The translations under genes were made by a program, and so were the position numbers. Of a DNA stretch of 64,000 bases, positions 1 to 10,211 are shown in pieces. Source of the stretch: Phyllobacterium zundukense (GTDB lineage: Bacteria > Pseudomonadota > Alphaproteobacteria > Rhizobiales > Rhizobiaceae). The notes under the pieces were generated by a model that worked only from the letters and a program-made list of their open reading frames with translations, had not been told where the DNA came from and made no database searches. Every line of letters begins with the position of its first letter. Position 1 is the stretch's first letter. The DNA is taken from assembly GCF_025452195.1 (NCBI RefSeq), contig NZ_CP104973.1:558001-622000 (forward strand), read 5' to 3'.

Positions 1-422
1 GCATCGTACAGCGATCCCCAGCGCGCATTGGCGGCATTGAGCGCATAGCGGGCATTCATGACGGGAACGACAAGCTGCGGACCAGCGACAACGGCAATTT
101 CAGGATCAACATTGCTGGTTGAAACGGCGAAGGCTTCGCCTTCTGGCAACAGGTAGCCGATTCCCCTCAGGAAGGTTTCGTATTCTTCGTGGCTGTAGCC
201 GCTGTCGCGCTTGCTCTTGTAAAAATCGTCCAGCTTCTGCTGGAATGCATCGCGTTTTTGCAAGAGTGCGTGGTTTTTTGGGGCCAAATCTTCGATGATC
301 TTTGCAAAGCCAGACCAGAATTGCGCCGCATCGATGCCGGTACCCGGGATAGCTTCATTGACCACGAAGTCGTGGAGTTCCTTCGCTACCTTCAAGCCAT
401 TGATCTCGATGCGTTTAACCAT
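1..422 (-). CDS. glcB: Malate synthase G, N-terminal part (runs off the window)
   Basis: Malate synthase G condenses glyoxylate and acetyl-CoA to malate in the cytoplasm (glyoxylate shunt, glycolate use). About 140 residues are visible. The N-terminus reads [19 protein letters not shown], followed by [17 protein letters not shown] and the segments [11 protein letters not shown] and [11 protein letters not shown], which I recognise as the conserved start of the G isoform (about 720 residues in full). The ATG at 422 is preceded by AGGAACGAACT, an acceptable ribosome site. The catalytic barrel and C-terminal residues lie outside the window. It is read in the same direction as the gene at 527-2542, with about 100 bases between them. 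Confidence 0.93.
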   Translation of the reverse strand, partial: MVKRIEINGLKVAKELHDFVVNEAIPGTGIDAAQFWSGFAKIIEDLAPKNHALLQKRDAFQQKLDDFYKSKRDSGYSHEEYETFLRGIGYLLPEGEAFAVSTSNVDPEIAVVAGPQLVVPVMNARYALNAANARWGSLYD

Positions 423-526
423 AGTTCGTTCCTTAAATTTCGTAGGCCTACCCTTGAACACGCAGAAGCATTGTCAGTCAATTCTTCAATAGCAGCACAA
501 TTTTGGGCCAAGTTGGAAAGAATGTT

Positions 527-2542
527 TCAATGCGCAATGCGCGGCCTGCCGGAGGCTGTTGCTATTACCACCGCTTCGATGAACTTGCGCTGATCCTCGA
601 CTGTGGCGGCGCTGACGTCACGAGTGATGCTGATCTGCGCTTCATCGGTTCCAGCTTCCAGGGCCAGCTGTCCGATTTGATATTCCAGCGTCAATTCGGC
701 AAAGGCAATCGATTCTTCCTCAATCTCGAAATCCCTGACGGTCTCCCCGGCCATGACGCGGAAGATGCCCTCGGCGGGCTGGCTGATATGGGCCTCAACC
801 GAAACACGAACCTGCCCAACAACGGCGCCCAGAGCGTTGGCGACGTCCGTATCTACAGGGACAATGCATTCCGTGCCAAGCATGTCACCCACAGCCGGGT
901 AATAGACCGGTGCCGACGCGCCCAGGCCAATCAATGGCCGGTCTATGTAGAGCCTTACTCCGGCAATCCCGGTCTCACCGGAAAGGGCGCGCTGGACCAA
1001 TGGACTAGCCACCGTTTCCGCTCCTTCAAGCCCGTCCTCGGCGAAAACCGTCTCAAGAACCACTTCGGAAGAGCGTCGGATCAACGCATCATAGGTACGG
1101 TGGGAAACCTCCTCGGGTGTGTCGCACAGCGGACGTCCAGCACCATCCTTGCGCCGTGCATAGAGTATGGCACCGTAACGTGCTGCCTCCGCATTCCAAT
1201 TATCTTGCAGCCCCAGAACGTGGCAAGCATCTGACGGCGTGAAACCCGACAGATGAACCAAACCCCGCGCCACAAGGCGGTTGACAGTGGTTGCCTGTGA
1301 GATGGAACCCAAAAGCCTGTCCAGCGGCTGCGGTTCGTGTGTGATGCGTCCATACAGTTCGGCTTCATTTTTGCTCAAACCGGATGCCATTTGCGCCGGA
1401 ACACCCGTAAGAAGCGCAAAACGCCCGTCCAATCGGCCGGCAGTGGCTGCCTTTGCTTGCCGCATCAGATGATCGATGACCAATGAGCCATGATTGGCGG
1501 CGAGCAGCGACAAGGGCACGAGCCTTCTCGGGCCAAGCTTGATGCCTGGAACCATGGCATTGTCGTCGAGGGATACTTCCGAATCTCCCCCAAGGCCAAA
1601 AGTATGCATGGCGACCGCCTCAACCATCGTACGGAAGCCGCCTACCGTGGCGCCGTTGGGGTCGAGCCGAGGCCGGCCTTTGTCGAGAACTGCGACATCT
1701 GTGGTCGTGCCCCCAATGTCAGAGACGATCGCATTGTCGAGCCCTGTCATGTACCGCGCACCGACCAGACTGGCCGCCGGTCCAGAAAGAATGGTCTCAA
1801 TTGGCCGGTGCCGGGCAAAGGCGGCAGAGACAAGGGCGCCGTCGCCGCGCACCACCATGAGCGGGGCGTGGATGCCGCTCACGTCGAGAAAGCCTTCCGT
1901 TGCGGCCACCAGCCGGTCTATCATCGCGATAAGCCGCGCATTGAGGACGGTGGTCAAAGCACGACGGGGGCCGTTCAATTTGGCCGAAAGCTCATGGCTG
2001 CAGGTAACGGGCAAACCGGTTTCTCTTCGCACGAGATCACGAACCGCGATTTCATGTTCAGGGTTGCGCACAGCAAAATAAGCGCAGATGGCAAAACCGG
2101 TTACCTCCCGCGTCAACTGTGGGAGGGCCTCACTCAAGACACTCGTATCGAATGGCTGCGACCGGCCATAGACATCATGTCCACCGGGTATGAAGACAAC
2201 GGGATCTGATCCGAGGGCCGTGCCAAGATCAGCCTTTTCCAGATCAACTTTGGAGAATCCGACCATGATCAGTGCGATGCGGCCGCCTTGCCCCTCTACA
2301 AGTGCATTGGTGGCCAGCGTTGTCGACATGGAAACAAGCCGTATGTCGGCAGGAGCGACCGATGTTTCAGCCATGATGCGCTTTACGGCGCCGGAAATCC
2401 CGACGCTCAAATCATGCCGCGTTGTTAAAGATTTGGCTTTGGCAATGACGCCGCGCTGCTCGGACCAAAGGACCGCATCGGTATAGGTGCCGCCGGTATC
2501 CAGCCCGAGGAAGATAGCACTTTCAGTTGTGGATTTACTCAT
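527..2542 (-). CDS. Hydantoinase/oxoprolinase family protein (HyuA-like)
   Basis: The 671-residue product belongs to the HyuA / acetone carboxylase beta / N-methylhydantoinase A family, whose members use ATP to open cyclic amides or carboxylate ketones. The N-terminal phosphate-binding motif GLDTGGTYTD lies near residue 13; the second ASKHA-type motif SDIGGTTTDVAVL is near residue 270, preceded by ILSGPAASLVGAR. I chose the ATG at 2542 because AGGG lies a few bases upstream; a GTG at 2554 is the longer option. Family members usually have a HyuB-type partner gene next door, but here the neighbours are malate synthase and a divergent cation transporter. The substrate is therefore unknown. Confidence 0.85.
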   Translation of the reverse strand: MSKSTTESAIFLGLDTGGTYTDAVLWSEQRGVIAKAKSLTTRHDLSVGISGAVKRIMAETSVAPADIRLVSMSTTLATNALVEGQGGRIALIMVGFSKVDLEKADLGTALGSDPVVFIPGGHDVYGRSQPFDTSVLSEALPQLTREVTGFAICAYFAVRNPEHEIAVRDLVRRETGLPVTCSHELSAKLNGPRRALTTVLNARLIAMIDRLVAATEGFLDVSGIHAPLMVVRGDGALVSAAFARHRPIETILSGPAASLVGARYMTGLDNAIVSDIGGTTTDVAVLDKGRPRLDPNGATVGGFRTMVEAVAMHTFGLGGDSEVSLDDNAMVPGIKLGPRRLVPLSLLAANHGSLVIDHLMRQAKAATAGRLDGRFALLTGVPAQMASGLSKNEAELYGRITHEPQPLDRLLGSISQATTVNRLVARGLVHLSGFTPSDACHVLGLQDNWNAEAARYGAILYARRKDGAGRPLCDTPEEVSHRTYDALIRRSSEVVLETVFAEDGLEGAETVASPLVQRALSGETGIAGVRLYIDRPLIGLGASAPVYYPAVGDMLGTECIVPVDTDVANALGAVVGQVRVSVEAHISQPAEGIFRVMAGETVRDFEIEEESIAFAELTLEYQIGQLALEAGTDEAQISITRDVSAATVEDQRKFIEAVVIATASGRPRIAH

Positions 2543-2700
2543 GATGCCCTGCACTATTTGAGGCAGGGTTATCGCATGAATGGCAAGAGAGCTAGCGCCA
2601 TTCCGACCATTCTCTGCCGCAACCTTTCAAGACAAGTGGTCGTGACCAGCCCGGAACCAAACAAATCATGTGGCGTTTCGTAAACTCAGGGGAAATCGTG

Positions 2701-3663
2701 ATGTCATCACAATCAGCAACGACACACGCTGGATCGAAGAAAGTGATCTACGCTGCGATCCTTGGCAATCTGCTCATTGCTGCAACGAAGTTCATTGCGG
2801 CCTTTTTCACCGGCAGTTCGGCAATGCTTTCTGAAGGTGTGCATTCCCTGGTAGACACCGGCGATGGCGGGCTGTTGCTTTATGGGCTTCGCCGCGCTGC
2901 GAGGCCCGCAGACAAGACTCATCCGCTGGGCCATGGACGCGAACTCTATTTCTGGAGTTTTATCGTTGCGTTACTCGTCTTTGCGGTCGGTGCCGGCGTG
3001 TCGTTCTACGAAGGAATTATCCATATCCTGGATCCTGAACCTGTCGCCAACCCGATTGTGAACTATGTTGTGCTGGGCTTTGCAACTGTTTTCGAGGGAG
3101 CATCGTGGTTGGTCGCCCTGAAGGAATTTCGAGCGGTGAAAGGCGACCTCGGTTATGTCCGCGCCGTACAGCAAAGCAAGGATCCCAGTGTCTTTATGGT
3201 ACTGTTTGAGGATACAGCGGCATTGCTGGGGCTAGTCATAGCCTTCATCGGTATCTCCACTGCAGAAATCTTCGCTATGCCGGAGCTCGACGGCGTTGCA
3301 TCGATTGGCATTTCGTTTGTCCTTGCCGCGACAGCAATTTTCCTGGCGCGCGAAAGCAAAGGCCTCCTCATGGGCGAATCGGCATCACCCGAAACCGAAC
3401 AGCAAATCCTGGACATCGCAAACAGCGATCCGGACGTTCAGAAGGCCAATGGTGTGTTGACCTTGCACATGGGGCCTAAACAAATCGTGGCCGGCCTCAG
3501 CGTCGAATTCGAAGACGACGTCCAGGCTCCCGAAATGGAAGCCTGCGTGGAGCGTCTCGAAACCGCCATGAAAAAGGCCAATCCCGATATTGTCACGTTA
3601 TTCGTCAAGCCGCAGACGACCAGTACGTGGAAGGCACGGCGTCAGAAGATTGACGCGGCTTAG
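2701..3663 (+). CDS. Cation diffusion facilitator family transporter
   Basis: The 320-residue protein is a CDF-type divalent metal/proton antiporter of the inner membrane, with about six predicted membrane segments and a C-terminal cytoplasmic domain. Helix 2 carries the metal-site motif HSLVD. In helix 5 the usual His-x3-Asp is replaced by the acidic run EDTAALLGL after DPSVF, a pattern I associate with the SLC30A9-like branch rather than YiiP/ZitB, so the transported metal is uncertain. The ATG at 2701 follows AGGGGA at proper distance; an upstream in-frame ATG at 2668 lacks one. It converges on rmuC with only three bases between the stop codons. Confidence 0.88.
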   Translation: MSSQSATTHAGSKKVIYAAILGNLLIAATKFIAAFFTGSSAMLSEGVHSLVDTGDGGLLLYGLRRAARPADKTHPLGHGRELYFWSFIVALLVFAVGAGVSFYEGIIHILDPEPVANPIVNYVVLGFATVFEGASWLVALKEFRAVKGDLGYVRAVQQSKDPSVFMVLFEDTAALLGLVIAFIGISTAEIFAMPELDGVASIGISFVLAATAIFLARESKGLLMGESASPETEQQILDIANSDPDVQKANGVLTLHMGPKQIVAGLSVEFEDDVQAPEMEACVERLETAMKKANPDIVTLFVKPQTTSTWKARRQKIDAA

Positions 3664-3666
3664 GTG

Positions 3667-4905
3667 TTAGTCGTCGCCCTCAACAACCCGCAGGCGCAAT
3701 TGACCCGTTGCCGAGGCAGCAGAACGTGTCGTTTCGGCATCTTTGAGAGGGTTGCCAACAGGCGTTTCGGCAAACTCCAGCGCTTCAATCTTTTGACCGC
3801 GTTTGGTCACCTTGCTGGAAGAGACCAAAATGTCGTCAATGTCCTTGTTGGCCTGACCGAAATGCGTCTGCAAGCGGCGCACCCGGTCATCGAGCCGCAC
3901 CACGTCCTCCATGAGCCTTATGACCTCGCCCTGAATGAGATGCGCCTGCTCGCGCATGCGGACGTCCTTGAGGACGGCTTGAATAACCTGGATTGAAAGC
4001 ATCAGCAGTGAAGGCGAGACGATCACGATGCGCGAACGATGCGCCTTTTGGACTACGGCCTCAAAATTCTCATGAATTTCCGCAAAAATCGATTCGGACG
4101 GCACAAAAAGAAACGCCGTATCCTGGGTCTCGCCGTTGATCAGATATTTCTCCGCCACGTCGCGAATGTGAATCTCTACGTCCCGCCGGAACTGAGCGGC
4201 TGCAATCTTCTTGGTCTCAGGTGTTTCCGACTCGCGGATAGCATTCCAAGCCTCCAGTGGAAACTTAGCGTCGATAACGAGATTGGGCGCGCCATTCGGC
4301 ATACGCACCACGCAGTCCGGCCTGCTGCCGTTGGAAAGAGTGGCCTGGAACTCATACGCCCCCTGCGGCAGGCCATCAGCGATGATCGCCTCCATCCGGG
4401 CTTGGCCAAAGGCCCCGCGCGTCTGCTTGTTAGCAAGGATTGCCTGTAATTGCACCACTTGCCCGGCGAGCGCCTGGATGTTGTTTTGGGCGGTATCGAT
4501 GACCGCCAGACGTTCCTGCAATTTCGTCAGATTTTCGTGTGTGGACTGCGTCTGTTCCGTCATGGTCTGGCCGATGCGGCTCGTCATGCCATCCAGTCGT
4601 TCGCGGATCGATTGATTGAGTTCGGCCTGCCTTGACCCGAACAGCTCGGCCATTGTCTGCATCCGGCCTTGCATCTCCGACTGGCTTTTCAGAATTTCGC
4701 CCATCCGGGCTTCCGCATCCCGCGCCCGGTCTTCGGCCTGGATCTCGGCGACCATCCGCATCCGGCTGGAGCGCAACACTGCAATGCCAGCGAAGAACAC
4801 GATAAACGCTGTGGCGAAACCTGCTGCCAGCAAGGTAGCACCGAGCGACACAGAGCTCGAGCCAAATTGAAACAAAGTTTGATCCAGAGAAATTGACGTT
4901 TCCAT
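3667..4905 (-). CDS. rmuC: DNA recombination protein RmuC homologue
   Basis: RmuC proteins are membrane-anchored, coiled-coil, nuclease-fold proteins that limit DNA inversions at short inverted repeats. The 412-residue product has one N-terminal membrane segment (about residues 18-40, rich in Ala/Ile/Phe), a long Gln/Glu-rich coiled coil (about 45-160) and the RmuC domain with PNLVIDAKFPLEAWNAI. The start is unsure: ATG 4905 has no clear Shine-Dalgarno sequence, and a TTG at 4947 would add 14 residues. It is divergent from def, an arrangement I know from other rhizobia. Confidence 0.9.
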   Translation of the reverse strand: METSISLDQTLFQFGSSSVSLGATLLAAGFATAFIVFFAGIAVLRSSRMRMVAEIQAEDRARDAEARMGEILKSQSEMQGRMQTMAELFGSRQAELNQSIRERLDGMTSRIGQTMTEQTQSTHENLTKLQERLAVIDTAQNNIQALAGQVVQLQAILANKQTRGAFGQARMEAIIADGLPQGAYEFQATLSNGSRPDCVVRMPNGAPNLVIDAKFPLEAWNAIRESETPETKKIAAAQFRRDVEIHIRDVAEKYLINGETQDTAFLFVPSESIFAEIHENFEAVVQKAHRSRIVIVSPSLLMLSIQVIQAVLKDVRMREQAHLIQGEVIRLMEDVVRLDDRVRRLQTHFGQANKDIDDILVSSSKVTKRGQKIEALEFAETPVGNPLKDAETTRSAASATGQLRLRVVEGDD

Positions 4906-5018
4906 AATGTGCAGACTAACCGATTCGGACGGCAAATGTGAGATCAAAACGAGAACATTTTTATAAACGACTTTCAGGCCGGATTGACGGTTGAAAGCCG
5001 AGATATTAGGTGATGCTC

Positions 5019-5549
5019 ATGTCCATAAAACCACTTGTCATTCTTCCCGATCCATTGCTGCGCCAGGTGTCAAAGCCTGTGGAGCGTTTCGACGCCGATT
5101 TGCGCAAATTTTCGGCCGATATGCTCGACACCATGTATGACGCGCCAGGTATTGGGCTCGCGGCCATTCAAGTCGGTGAGCCTCTGCGCATGCTGGTCAT
5201 CGACCTTGCCAAAGAAGACGAGCCCAAAGCCCCTCAGATATTCATCAATCCGCAGATATTGTCGTCGAGCGATGAGCGTAACGTCTATGAGGAAGGCTGC
5301 CTTTCCATCCCGGACTACTATGCTGAAGTCGAGCGACCGGCACAGGTGCGCGTTTCTTATGTCGACATCGACGGCAAGCAGCAAGAGGTTGCCGCGGAAG
5401 GGCTCCTCGCCACTTGTCTGCAGCACGAGATCGACCATTTGAACGGTGTTCTGTTCATCGATCACATTTCGCGATTGAAGCGTGAGATGGTCGTGAAGAA
5501 ATTCAAGAAACTTGCCAAGGACCGTCCGCCAAGCCGGTTGGCGGTGTGA
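5019..5549 (+). CDS. def: Peptide deformylase
   Basis: This 176-residue metalloenzyme removes the formyl group from N-terminal formylmethionine of new proteins. All three family motifs are present: GIGLAAIQ (motif 1), EGCLS with the metal-binding Cys (motif 2) and QHEIDH (motif 3, two metal-ligand His and the catalytic Glu). AGGTGA five bases before the ATG at 5019 selects this start over GTG 5010. It is followed after four bases by fmt, so the enzymes adding and removing the formyl group are probably made from one mRNA with truA. Confidence 0.97.
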   Translation: MSIKPLVILPDPLLRQVSKPVERFDADLRKFSADMLDTMYDAPGIGLAAIQVGEPLRMLVIDLAKEDEPKAPQIFINPQILSSSDERNVYEEGCLSIPDYYAEVERPAQVRVSYVDIDGKQQEVAAEGLLATCLQHEIDHLNGVLFIDHISRLKREMVVKKFKKLAKDRPPSRLAV

Positions 5550-5553
5550 GCCG

Positions 5554-6489
5554 ATGAGCCTGCGAATTATCTTCATGGGAACACCGGAGTTTTCGGTACC
5601 CATCCTCAACGCCCTGATCGGCCAAGGTCACGAAATAGTTGCGGTTTACAGTCAGCCACCGCGCCCTGCAGGACGGCGCGGGCTGGAGCTGACGCCCTCG
5701 GCGGTGCATCGCAATGCCGAACAGTTCGGCATTGAAGTGCGGACACCGAAAAGTTTGAAGTCCGAGGAAGAGCAGCAGGCGTTTCGCGACCTTGAGGCCG
5801 ATGTAGCTGTGGTCGTTGCTTACGGGCTCATCCTGCCTGCCGCAATTCTCGAGGGTACGCGACTTGGCTGCTACAATGGACACGCTTCGCTGCTGCCGCG
5901 TTGGCGCGGAGCGGCGCCTATTCAGCGTGCGATCATGGCCGGCGATGATGAGACGGGGATCATGATCATGAAAATGGACGAGGGTCTCGACACTGGCCCT
6001 GTCGCCATGGCCGAAAAGGTGAAAATTACGGCGGATATGACTGCAGGCGAATTGCACGACCAGCTCAGCATGGCGGGCGCCGATCTGATGGTTCGCGCCA
6101 TGGCGGCACTGGAGCGCGACAGTCTTACGCTCACGCCGCAGTCCGAAGACGGCGTCACCTATGCCTCCAAGATCACCAAGGCGGAAACGCGCATCGACTG
6201 GACGCAAGCTGCCATCGATGTTCATAATCGTATACGCGGCCTTGCACCGTTTCCGGGTGCATGGTGCGAGATGGAAATCGGCGAGGAGCTTGAACGGGTA
6301 AAACTGCTGCGTTCGATCCCGGCAACCGGGATAGGTGATCCTGGAACCGTACTCGGCGACGATCTGCGCATCGCCTGTGGCGAAGGCGCTGTTCGCCTGC
6401 GCTCTTTGCAGCGTGCGGGCGGGAAGGTCTTGGATGGTTTGGAGTTCCAGCGCGGCGCCAAGATCGCACAGGGAACGCGCCTGCCATGA
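5554..6489 (+). CDS. fmt: Methionyl-tRNA formyltransferase
   Basis: Transfers a formyl group from 10-formyl-THF to Met-tRNA(fMet). The 311-residue protein shows the N-terminal formyltransferase fold with [11 protein letters not shown] and the active-site region [21 protein letters not shown], where the Asn, His and the conserved loop are intact, then the C-terminal tRNA-binding domain (from about residue 205, [12 protein letters not shown]). Start ATG 5554 lies just after the def stop codon; an upstream in-frame ATG at 5512 is inside def and is not favoured. The second gene of def-fmt-truA. Confidence 0.97.
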   Translation: MSLRIIFMGTPEFSVPILNALIGQGHEIVAVYSQPPRPAGRRGLELTPSAVHRNAEQFGIEVRTPKSLKSEEEQQAFRDLEADVAVVVAYGLILPAAILEGTRLGCYNGHASLLPRWRGAAPIQRAIMAGDDETGIMIMKMDEGLDTGPVAMAEKVKITADMTAGELHDQLSMAGADLMVRAMAALERDSLTLTPQSEDGVTYASKITKAETRIDWTQAAIDVHNRIRGLAPFPGAWCEMEIGEELERVKLLRSIPATGIGDPGTVLGDDLRIACGEGAVRLRSLQRAGGKVLDGLEFQRGAKIAQGTRLP

Positions 6490-6500
6490 ACAAGATCTAA

Positions 6501-7286
6501 GTGCCTCGTTACAAGCTCACCATTGAATATGATGGCACGCCCTACGCCGGCTGGCAGCGGCAGGAGAACGGCCACACTGTTCAGGCCGCCATCGAACAGG
6601 CGATCTTCAAATTCTGCGGCGAAACGGTTGCCCTTGGCGCCGCTGGCCGCACAGACTCCGGCGTGCATGCGACGGCACAGATCGCGCATGTTGATCTGAC
6701 GAAAGACTGGGCCAGTTCCAAGGTACGCGAGGCGTTGAACGCCCATCTGGTCATCGCGGGGGAAACCGTTGGCATCATCAACGTCGAACTCGTCGGGAGC
6801 AATTTCGATGCGCGGTTTTCGGCGACGGGCCGGCACTACCTTTACCGCATCATCAACCGCAGACCCCCCGCGCCACTTGAGGCGCACCGCGCGTGGTGGG
6901 TAAAGAAACCGCTCGACGAAATGGCCATGCACGACGCCGCGCAACGGCTCATCGGCACCCATGATTTCACAACGTTTCGCGCAACCCAATGCCAATCAAA
7001 GAGCCCGGTCAAAACGCTCGACCATTTGAGCGTCGCTCGCAGCGGTGAAATCGTCGAGATCAAGGCATCCGCGCGATCATTCCTGCACAACCAGATCCGC
7101 TCTTTTGTCGGAACACTCAATGAGGTCGGATGCGGGCGCTGGGATGCAGATGATGTCACCGCTGCGCTTGTCGCCCGCGATCGTAAGGCCTGCGGGCCCG
7201 TAGCCCCGCCCTACGGTCTTTATCTTGTCGGCGTTGACTATCCCATCATTGCCGGTTCAGGCAGGGAAATCCCCAGCAGGTTCTGA
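6501..7286 (+). CDS. truA: tRNA pseudouridine(38-40) synthase
   Basis: TruA makes pseudouridine at positions 38-40 of the tRNA anticodon stem-loop. The 261-residue product starts with GTG at 6501 ([21 protein letters not shown]) and contains the catalytic Asp motif GRTDSGVHA near residue 52, the RYLYRI-like segment HYLYRI and the [10 protein letters not shown] motif. It lies 11 bases after fmt. Its last 49 bases overlap the 3' end of the opposing membrane-protein gene, so the final about 16 codons are read on both strands. Confidence 0.96.
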   Translation: MPRYKLTIEYDGTPYAGWQRQENGHTVQAAIEQAIFKFCGETVALGAAGRTDSGVHATAQIAHVDLTKDWASSKVREALNAHLVIAGETVGIINVELVGSNFDARFSATGRHYLYRIINRRPPAPLEAHRAWWVKKPLDEMAMHDAAQRLIGTHDFTTFRATQCQSKSPVKTLDHLSVARSGEIVEIKASARSFLHNQIRSFVGTLNEVGCGRWDADDVTAALVARDRKACGPVAPPYGLYLVGVDYPIIAGSGREIPSRF

Positions 7287-7864
7287 AGCAGGATCATCAG
7301 GAACAGCGACCCGACAATCATGACCACGAAAAACGTGGCCGTATATGCATGGGATTTTTTCAACGCGACATGCGTCAAACGGTACGTCAGGTACATTATG
7401 CCGCCATAGAGGACAAGGCCAAAACCTGTTGCCAAAGCGGGCCAACCAGGCAGCAGTAGCCGTGCCAGCGTCGCGGGTACCATCAGCCAGGCGGCAATTG
7501 CCGTCCCCCAATTGCTGGCGACAACATAGGGACTAAAGCGCTTGTTCAGACCGAGCCGTCGGGCAAGTAGCGCGAGAACGACCAGCGGGACCACCCAGGC
7601 CGCCAAATCGACAAACGCTACGCGGCCCATGATGGAAAATCGGTTACCCGTTTCCGGCTGCAATGAGATCATGTCGTTGGCGAAGATAATCCAGCCGAGG
7701 ATGAGCGGCGGCAAGGAAATCGTAATCGCATGGAACGACTGCCAGAAGCCATCTTCGGTGAAATCGAGTTGGTCAAGCCCGTCGGCATGACCATTCATCA
7801 TGCGCCAAGCGCCCCACATATATTGCTGAATCTCGTCAAAATCCGGCATTTCACTCGTAGTCAT
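7238..7864 (-). CDS. Conserved membrane protein of unknown function between truA and dapE
   Basis: The 208-residue product has a soluble N-terminus ([20 protein letters not shown]) and about five hydrophobic segments (roughly residues 45-65, 85-105, 120-138, 145-163, 180-200). I do not recognise a catalytic motif. I recall similar proteins, sometimes labelled transporter, in the same place in other rhizobia. The start codon overlaps the dapE stop as ATGA (7861-7864), so translation is probably coupled to dapE. The 3' end overlaps truA on the other strand. Confidence 0.8.
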   Translation of the reverse strand: MTTSEMPDFDEIQQYMWGAWRMMNGHADGLDQLDFTEDGFWQSFHAITISLPPLILGWIIFANDMISLQPETGNRFSIMGRVAFVDLAAWVVPLVVLALLARRLGLNKRFSPYVVASNWGTAIAAWLMVPATLARLLLPGWPALATGFGLVLYGGIMYLTYRLTHVALKKSHAYTATFFVVMIVGSLFLMILLQNLLGISLPEPAMMG

Positions 7865-9048
7865 GCAAAAAAATCCGCGATGAACCGTTCGTAGATTTGC
7901 GTCAGTGTTTCAAGATCGGCAATCGCCACTCGCTCGTCAACCATATGCATCGTCTTGCCGACAAGTCCGAATTCAACGACAGGGCAATAATCCTTGATGA
8001 AACGGGCATCCGACGTGCCGCCTGATGTGGAAAGTTGCGGGCGCTTTCCTGTTGTCGCTTCGACTGCCGAGATCAGGGTACCTATCAGTTTTTCATCGTG
8101 CGTCAGAAAAACATGGCTTGGGTGGTCACGCCAAGTCAGCTCGTAGTTCACTGGCGCCGTTTTGCCAGGGCGCAGCTTGCGCCGACCAGCAGCCTTATCG
8201 AGACGGTTGTGGATCTCGGCCATCAGTGTCTCATCGGTCCAGGTGTCGTTGAAACGAATATTGAACGTCGCTGTGGCTTTTGCCGGGATGACATTTACCG
8301 CCGGATTGCCGACGTCAATCGTTGTGATTTCGAGATTGGTGGCCTGGAAGTCTTTCGTTCCAGTGTCGAAAGCTGGATAAAGCAGGCTTTCAACCAGTGT
8401 CACCAGCCCGCGTACAGGATTATCGGCCAGGTGCGGATAGGCAACGTGGCCTTGCACGCCATTAACGACGATTGTGCCCGACAACGAGCCACGACGCCCG
8501 ATCTTCATCATGTCGCCCAGTTTTTCGGGATTTGTCGGCTCGCCAACAACTGCAGCGTCCCAGCTCTCGCCTTTTGCCTTGGCCCACTCCAGCAGCTTTC
8601 CTGTCCCGTTGATGGAAGGTCCCTCTTCATCGCCGGTAATCACAAAAGATATCGAACCATTGAGTCCCCCGTGCTTCTCCAGATGGCGCCCTACAGCCGC
8701 GACAAAGCAGGCAATCCCGCCCTTCATATCGACGGCGCCGCGCCCATACATTTCACCATTATGGATGGCCGCCGAAAACGGTGGATAGGTCCACGCTTCT
8801 TCATCTCCTACCGGCACGACATCCGTGTGACCCGCGAACATCAGGTGAGGTCCATTGCCGGAGCGCCGCGCGTATAGGTTTTCGACATCCGGTGTATCGT
8901 CTTCACTAAAGACGGGCCTTTCGACCTCGAAGCCCATCGGGGCAAGCATGGATTGAACCACCGTTAAAGCCCCGCCCTCTAAAGGTGTAATTGAGCGACA
9001 TGCGATGAGCTTGCCAAGGTTTTGTATTGGATCGGTCGAGGATTTCAT
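7861..9048 (-). CDS. dapE: Succinyl-diaminopimelate desuccinylase
   Basis: DapE is the Zn-dependent M20-family hydrolase that splits N-succinyl-LL-diaminopimelate into succinate and LL-DAP for lysine and peptidoglycan synthesis. The 395-residue protein has [12 protein letters not shown] (metal-ligand His, then Asp), [15 protein letters not shown] (bridging Asp), [13 protein letters not shown] (catalytic Glu pair) and VGEPTN, with a C-terminal GGTSDARF segment. ATG 9048 is used; a TTG two codons upstream is possible. It pairs functionally with dapD at 10212-11066; a panE-like gene on the other strand lies between. Confidence 0.96.
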   Translation of the reverse strand: MKSSTDPIQNLGKLIACRSITPLEGGALTVVQSMLAPMGFEVERPVFSEDDTPDVENLYARRSGNGPHLMFAGHTDVVPVGDEEAWTYPPFSAAIHNGEMYGRGAVDMKGGIACFVAAVGRHLEKHGGLNGSISFVITGDEEGPSINGTGKLLEWAKAKGESWDAAVVGEPTNPEKLGDMMKIGRRGSLSGTIVVNGVQGHVAYPHLADNPVRGLVTLVESLLYPAFDTGTKDFQATNLEITTIDVGNPAVNVIPAKATATFNIRFNDTWTDETLMAEIHNRLDKAAGRRKLRPGKTAPVNYELTWRDHPSHVFLTHDEKLIGTLISAVEATTGKRPQLSTSGGTSDARFIKDYCPVVEFGLVGKTMHMVDERVAIADLETLTQIYERFIADFFA

Positions 9049-9149
9049 GGCCAAAAGCGATAATGGAAAAGCACGATCCTGTCACGTACTGGATGGTAGT
9101 TCCTGCGTCTGATTTAATGACACCAGCGACTCAACCAAGGACCAGCAAC

Positions 9150-10205
9150 ATGATCGGAATTGATAGCCGGATTGTCATAGCCGGCGCCGGGTCGATCGGA
9201 CGCTACGTGGGCGGGCGTCTCGCTGTGGCAGGCAAGGCAGTGACCTTGTTGGTTCGGCCTCGAATGATTGAGGGACTTCAGCAGGAGGGCCTAAAAATCA
9301 TTGACCCGGATGGATCGGAAAAACTGGTGGAGCCCGGGCAATTTTCCCTGACAATTGATCCTGAAATCGCGTTCCGGCAAGCCGACATTATTCTCGTCGC
9401 CGTCAAGAGCGGCGCTACCGAGGAGATGGCCAAGTCGATAAGGGAAAGTGCGCCATCCAATGTCATTGTGGTCAGCCTGCAAAATGGCGTCGGAAACGCT
9501 GATACTCTCCGACAACATCTGCCTCCGGAAGCGACTGTTGTCTCGGGAATGGTTCCATTCAACGTCGTTCAGTCCGAGCCTGGCGTCAGCCCGCTTAATG
9601 TTAGGCGGACAATGCCGGGGACCATTCTCATCGACGACACCTTGGATCGCTTGGCAGAGGTTCTTTCGGTTCCGGGGCTCTCCGTCCAGGTGCATTCGGA
9701 CATGAAAGGTATCCTGTGGGGCAAACTGCTGATAAATCTCAACAATGCTCCCAATGCCCTTTCGAACCTGCCGCTCGTTGAACAGTTGGCCGACCGAAAT
9801 TGGCGGCTTCTGATAGCGGATCAGATGATCGAAGGTCTCAAAGTTGTGAGAGCGCACGGTATCACACCGGCCAAAGTGCAAGGGGTGTCGCCCTCGATGC
9901 TTCCCTGGATTCTCCGATTGCCGAATTTTCTGTTTCGCATCGTCGCGGCGCGAATGCTCGCGATCAACCCGCACGCCCGCTCGTCCATGTGGGAAGACCT
10001 GTCGCGGGGGCGCGCCACCGAGATCGATTACCTGCAAGGCGTTATCGTCCGGTTGGCCGACGAGAAAAACATCGCCGTGCCGCTCACACGCAAGGTGCTT
10101 GCCTGTGTGAAACGGGCTGAGGGCAAATCATTACGAAGCCATTCCGTCGAAGAAGTTCGTGAGATGAAAATTCAGGAAAGAGGGACTGATAACTCTCATT
10201 CCTGA
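9150..10205 (+). CDS. Ketopantoate reductase family protein (2-dehydropantoate 2-reductase-like)
   Basis: The 351-residue protein has an N-terminal Rossmann motif GAGSIGRYVGG (about residues 10-20), the NGVG segment after VVSLQ, and GILWGKLLINLNNAPNAL, which holds the family catalytic Lys. Family members reduce ketopantoate to pantoate with NADPH for coenzyme A synthesis, but many paralogues act on other 2-oxo acids, so I leave the symbol empty. The ATG at 9150 has AAGGA eight bases upstream. It converges on dapD with six bases between the stops. Confidence 0.85.
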   Translation: MIGIDSRIVIAGAGSIGRYVGGRLAVAGKAVTLLVRPRMIEGLQQEGLKIIDPDGSEKLVEPGQFSLTIDPEIAFRQADIILVAVKSGATEEMAKSIRESAPSNVIVVSLQNGVGNADTLRQHLPPEATVVSGMVPFNVVQSEPGVSPLNVRRTMPGTILIDDTLDRLAEVLSVPGLSVQVHSDMKGILWGKLLINLNNAPNALSNLPLVEQLADRNWRLLIADQMIEGLKVVRAHGITPAKVQGVSPSMLPWILRLPNFLFRIVAARMLAINPHARSSMWEDLSRGRATEIDYLQGVIVRLADEKNIAVPLTRKVLACVKRAEGKSLRSHSVEEVREMKIQERGTDNSHS

Positions 10206-10211
10206 ATCGGA

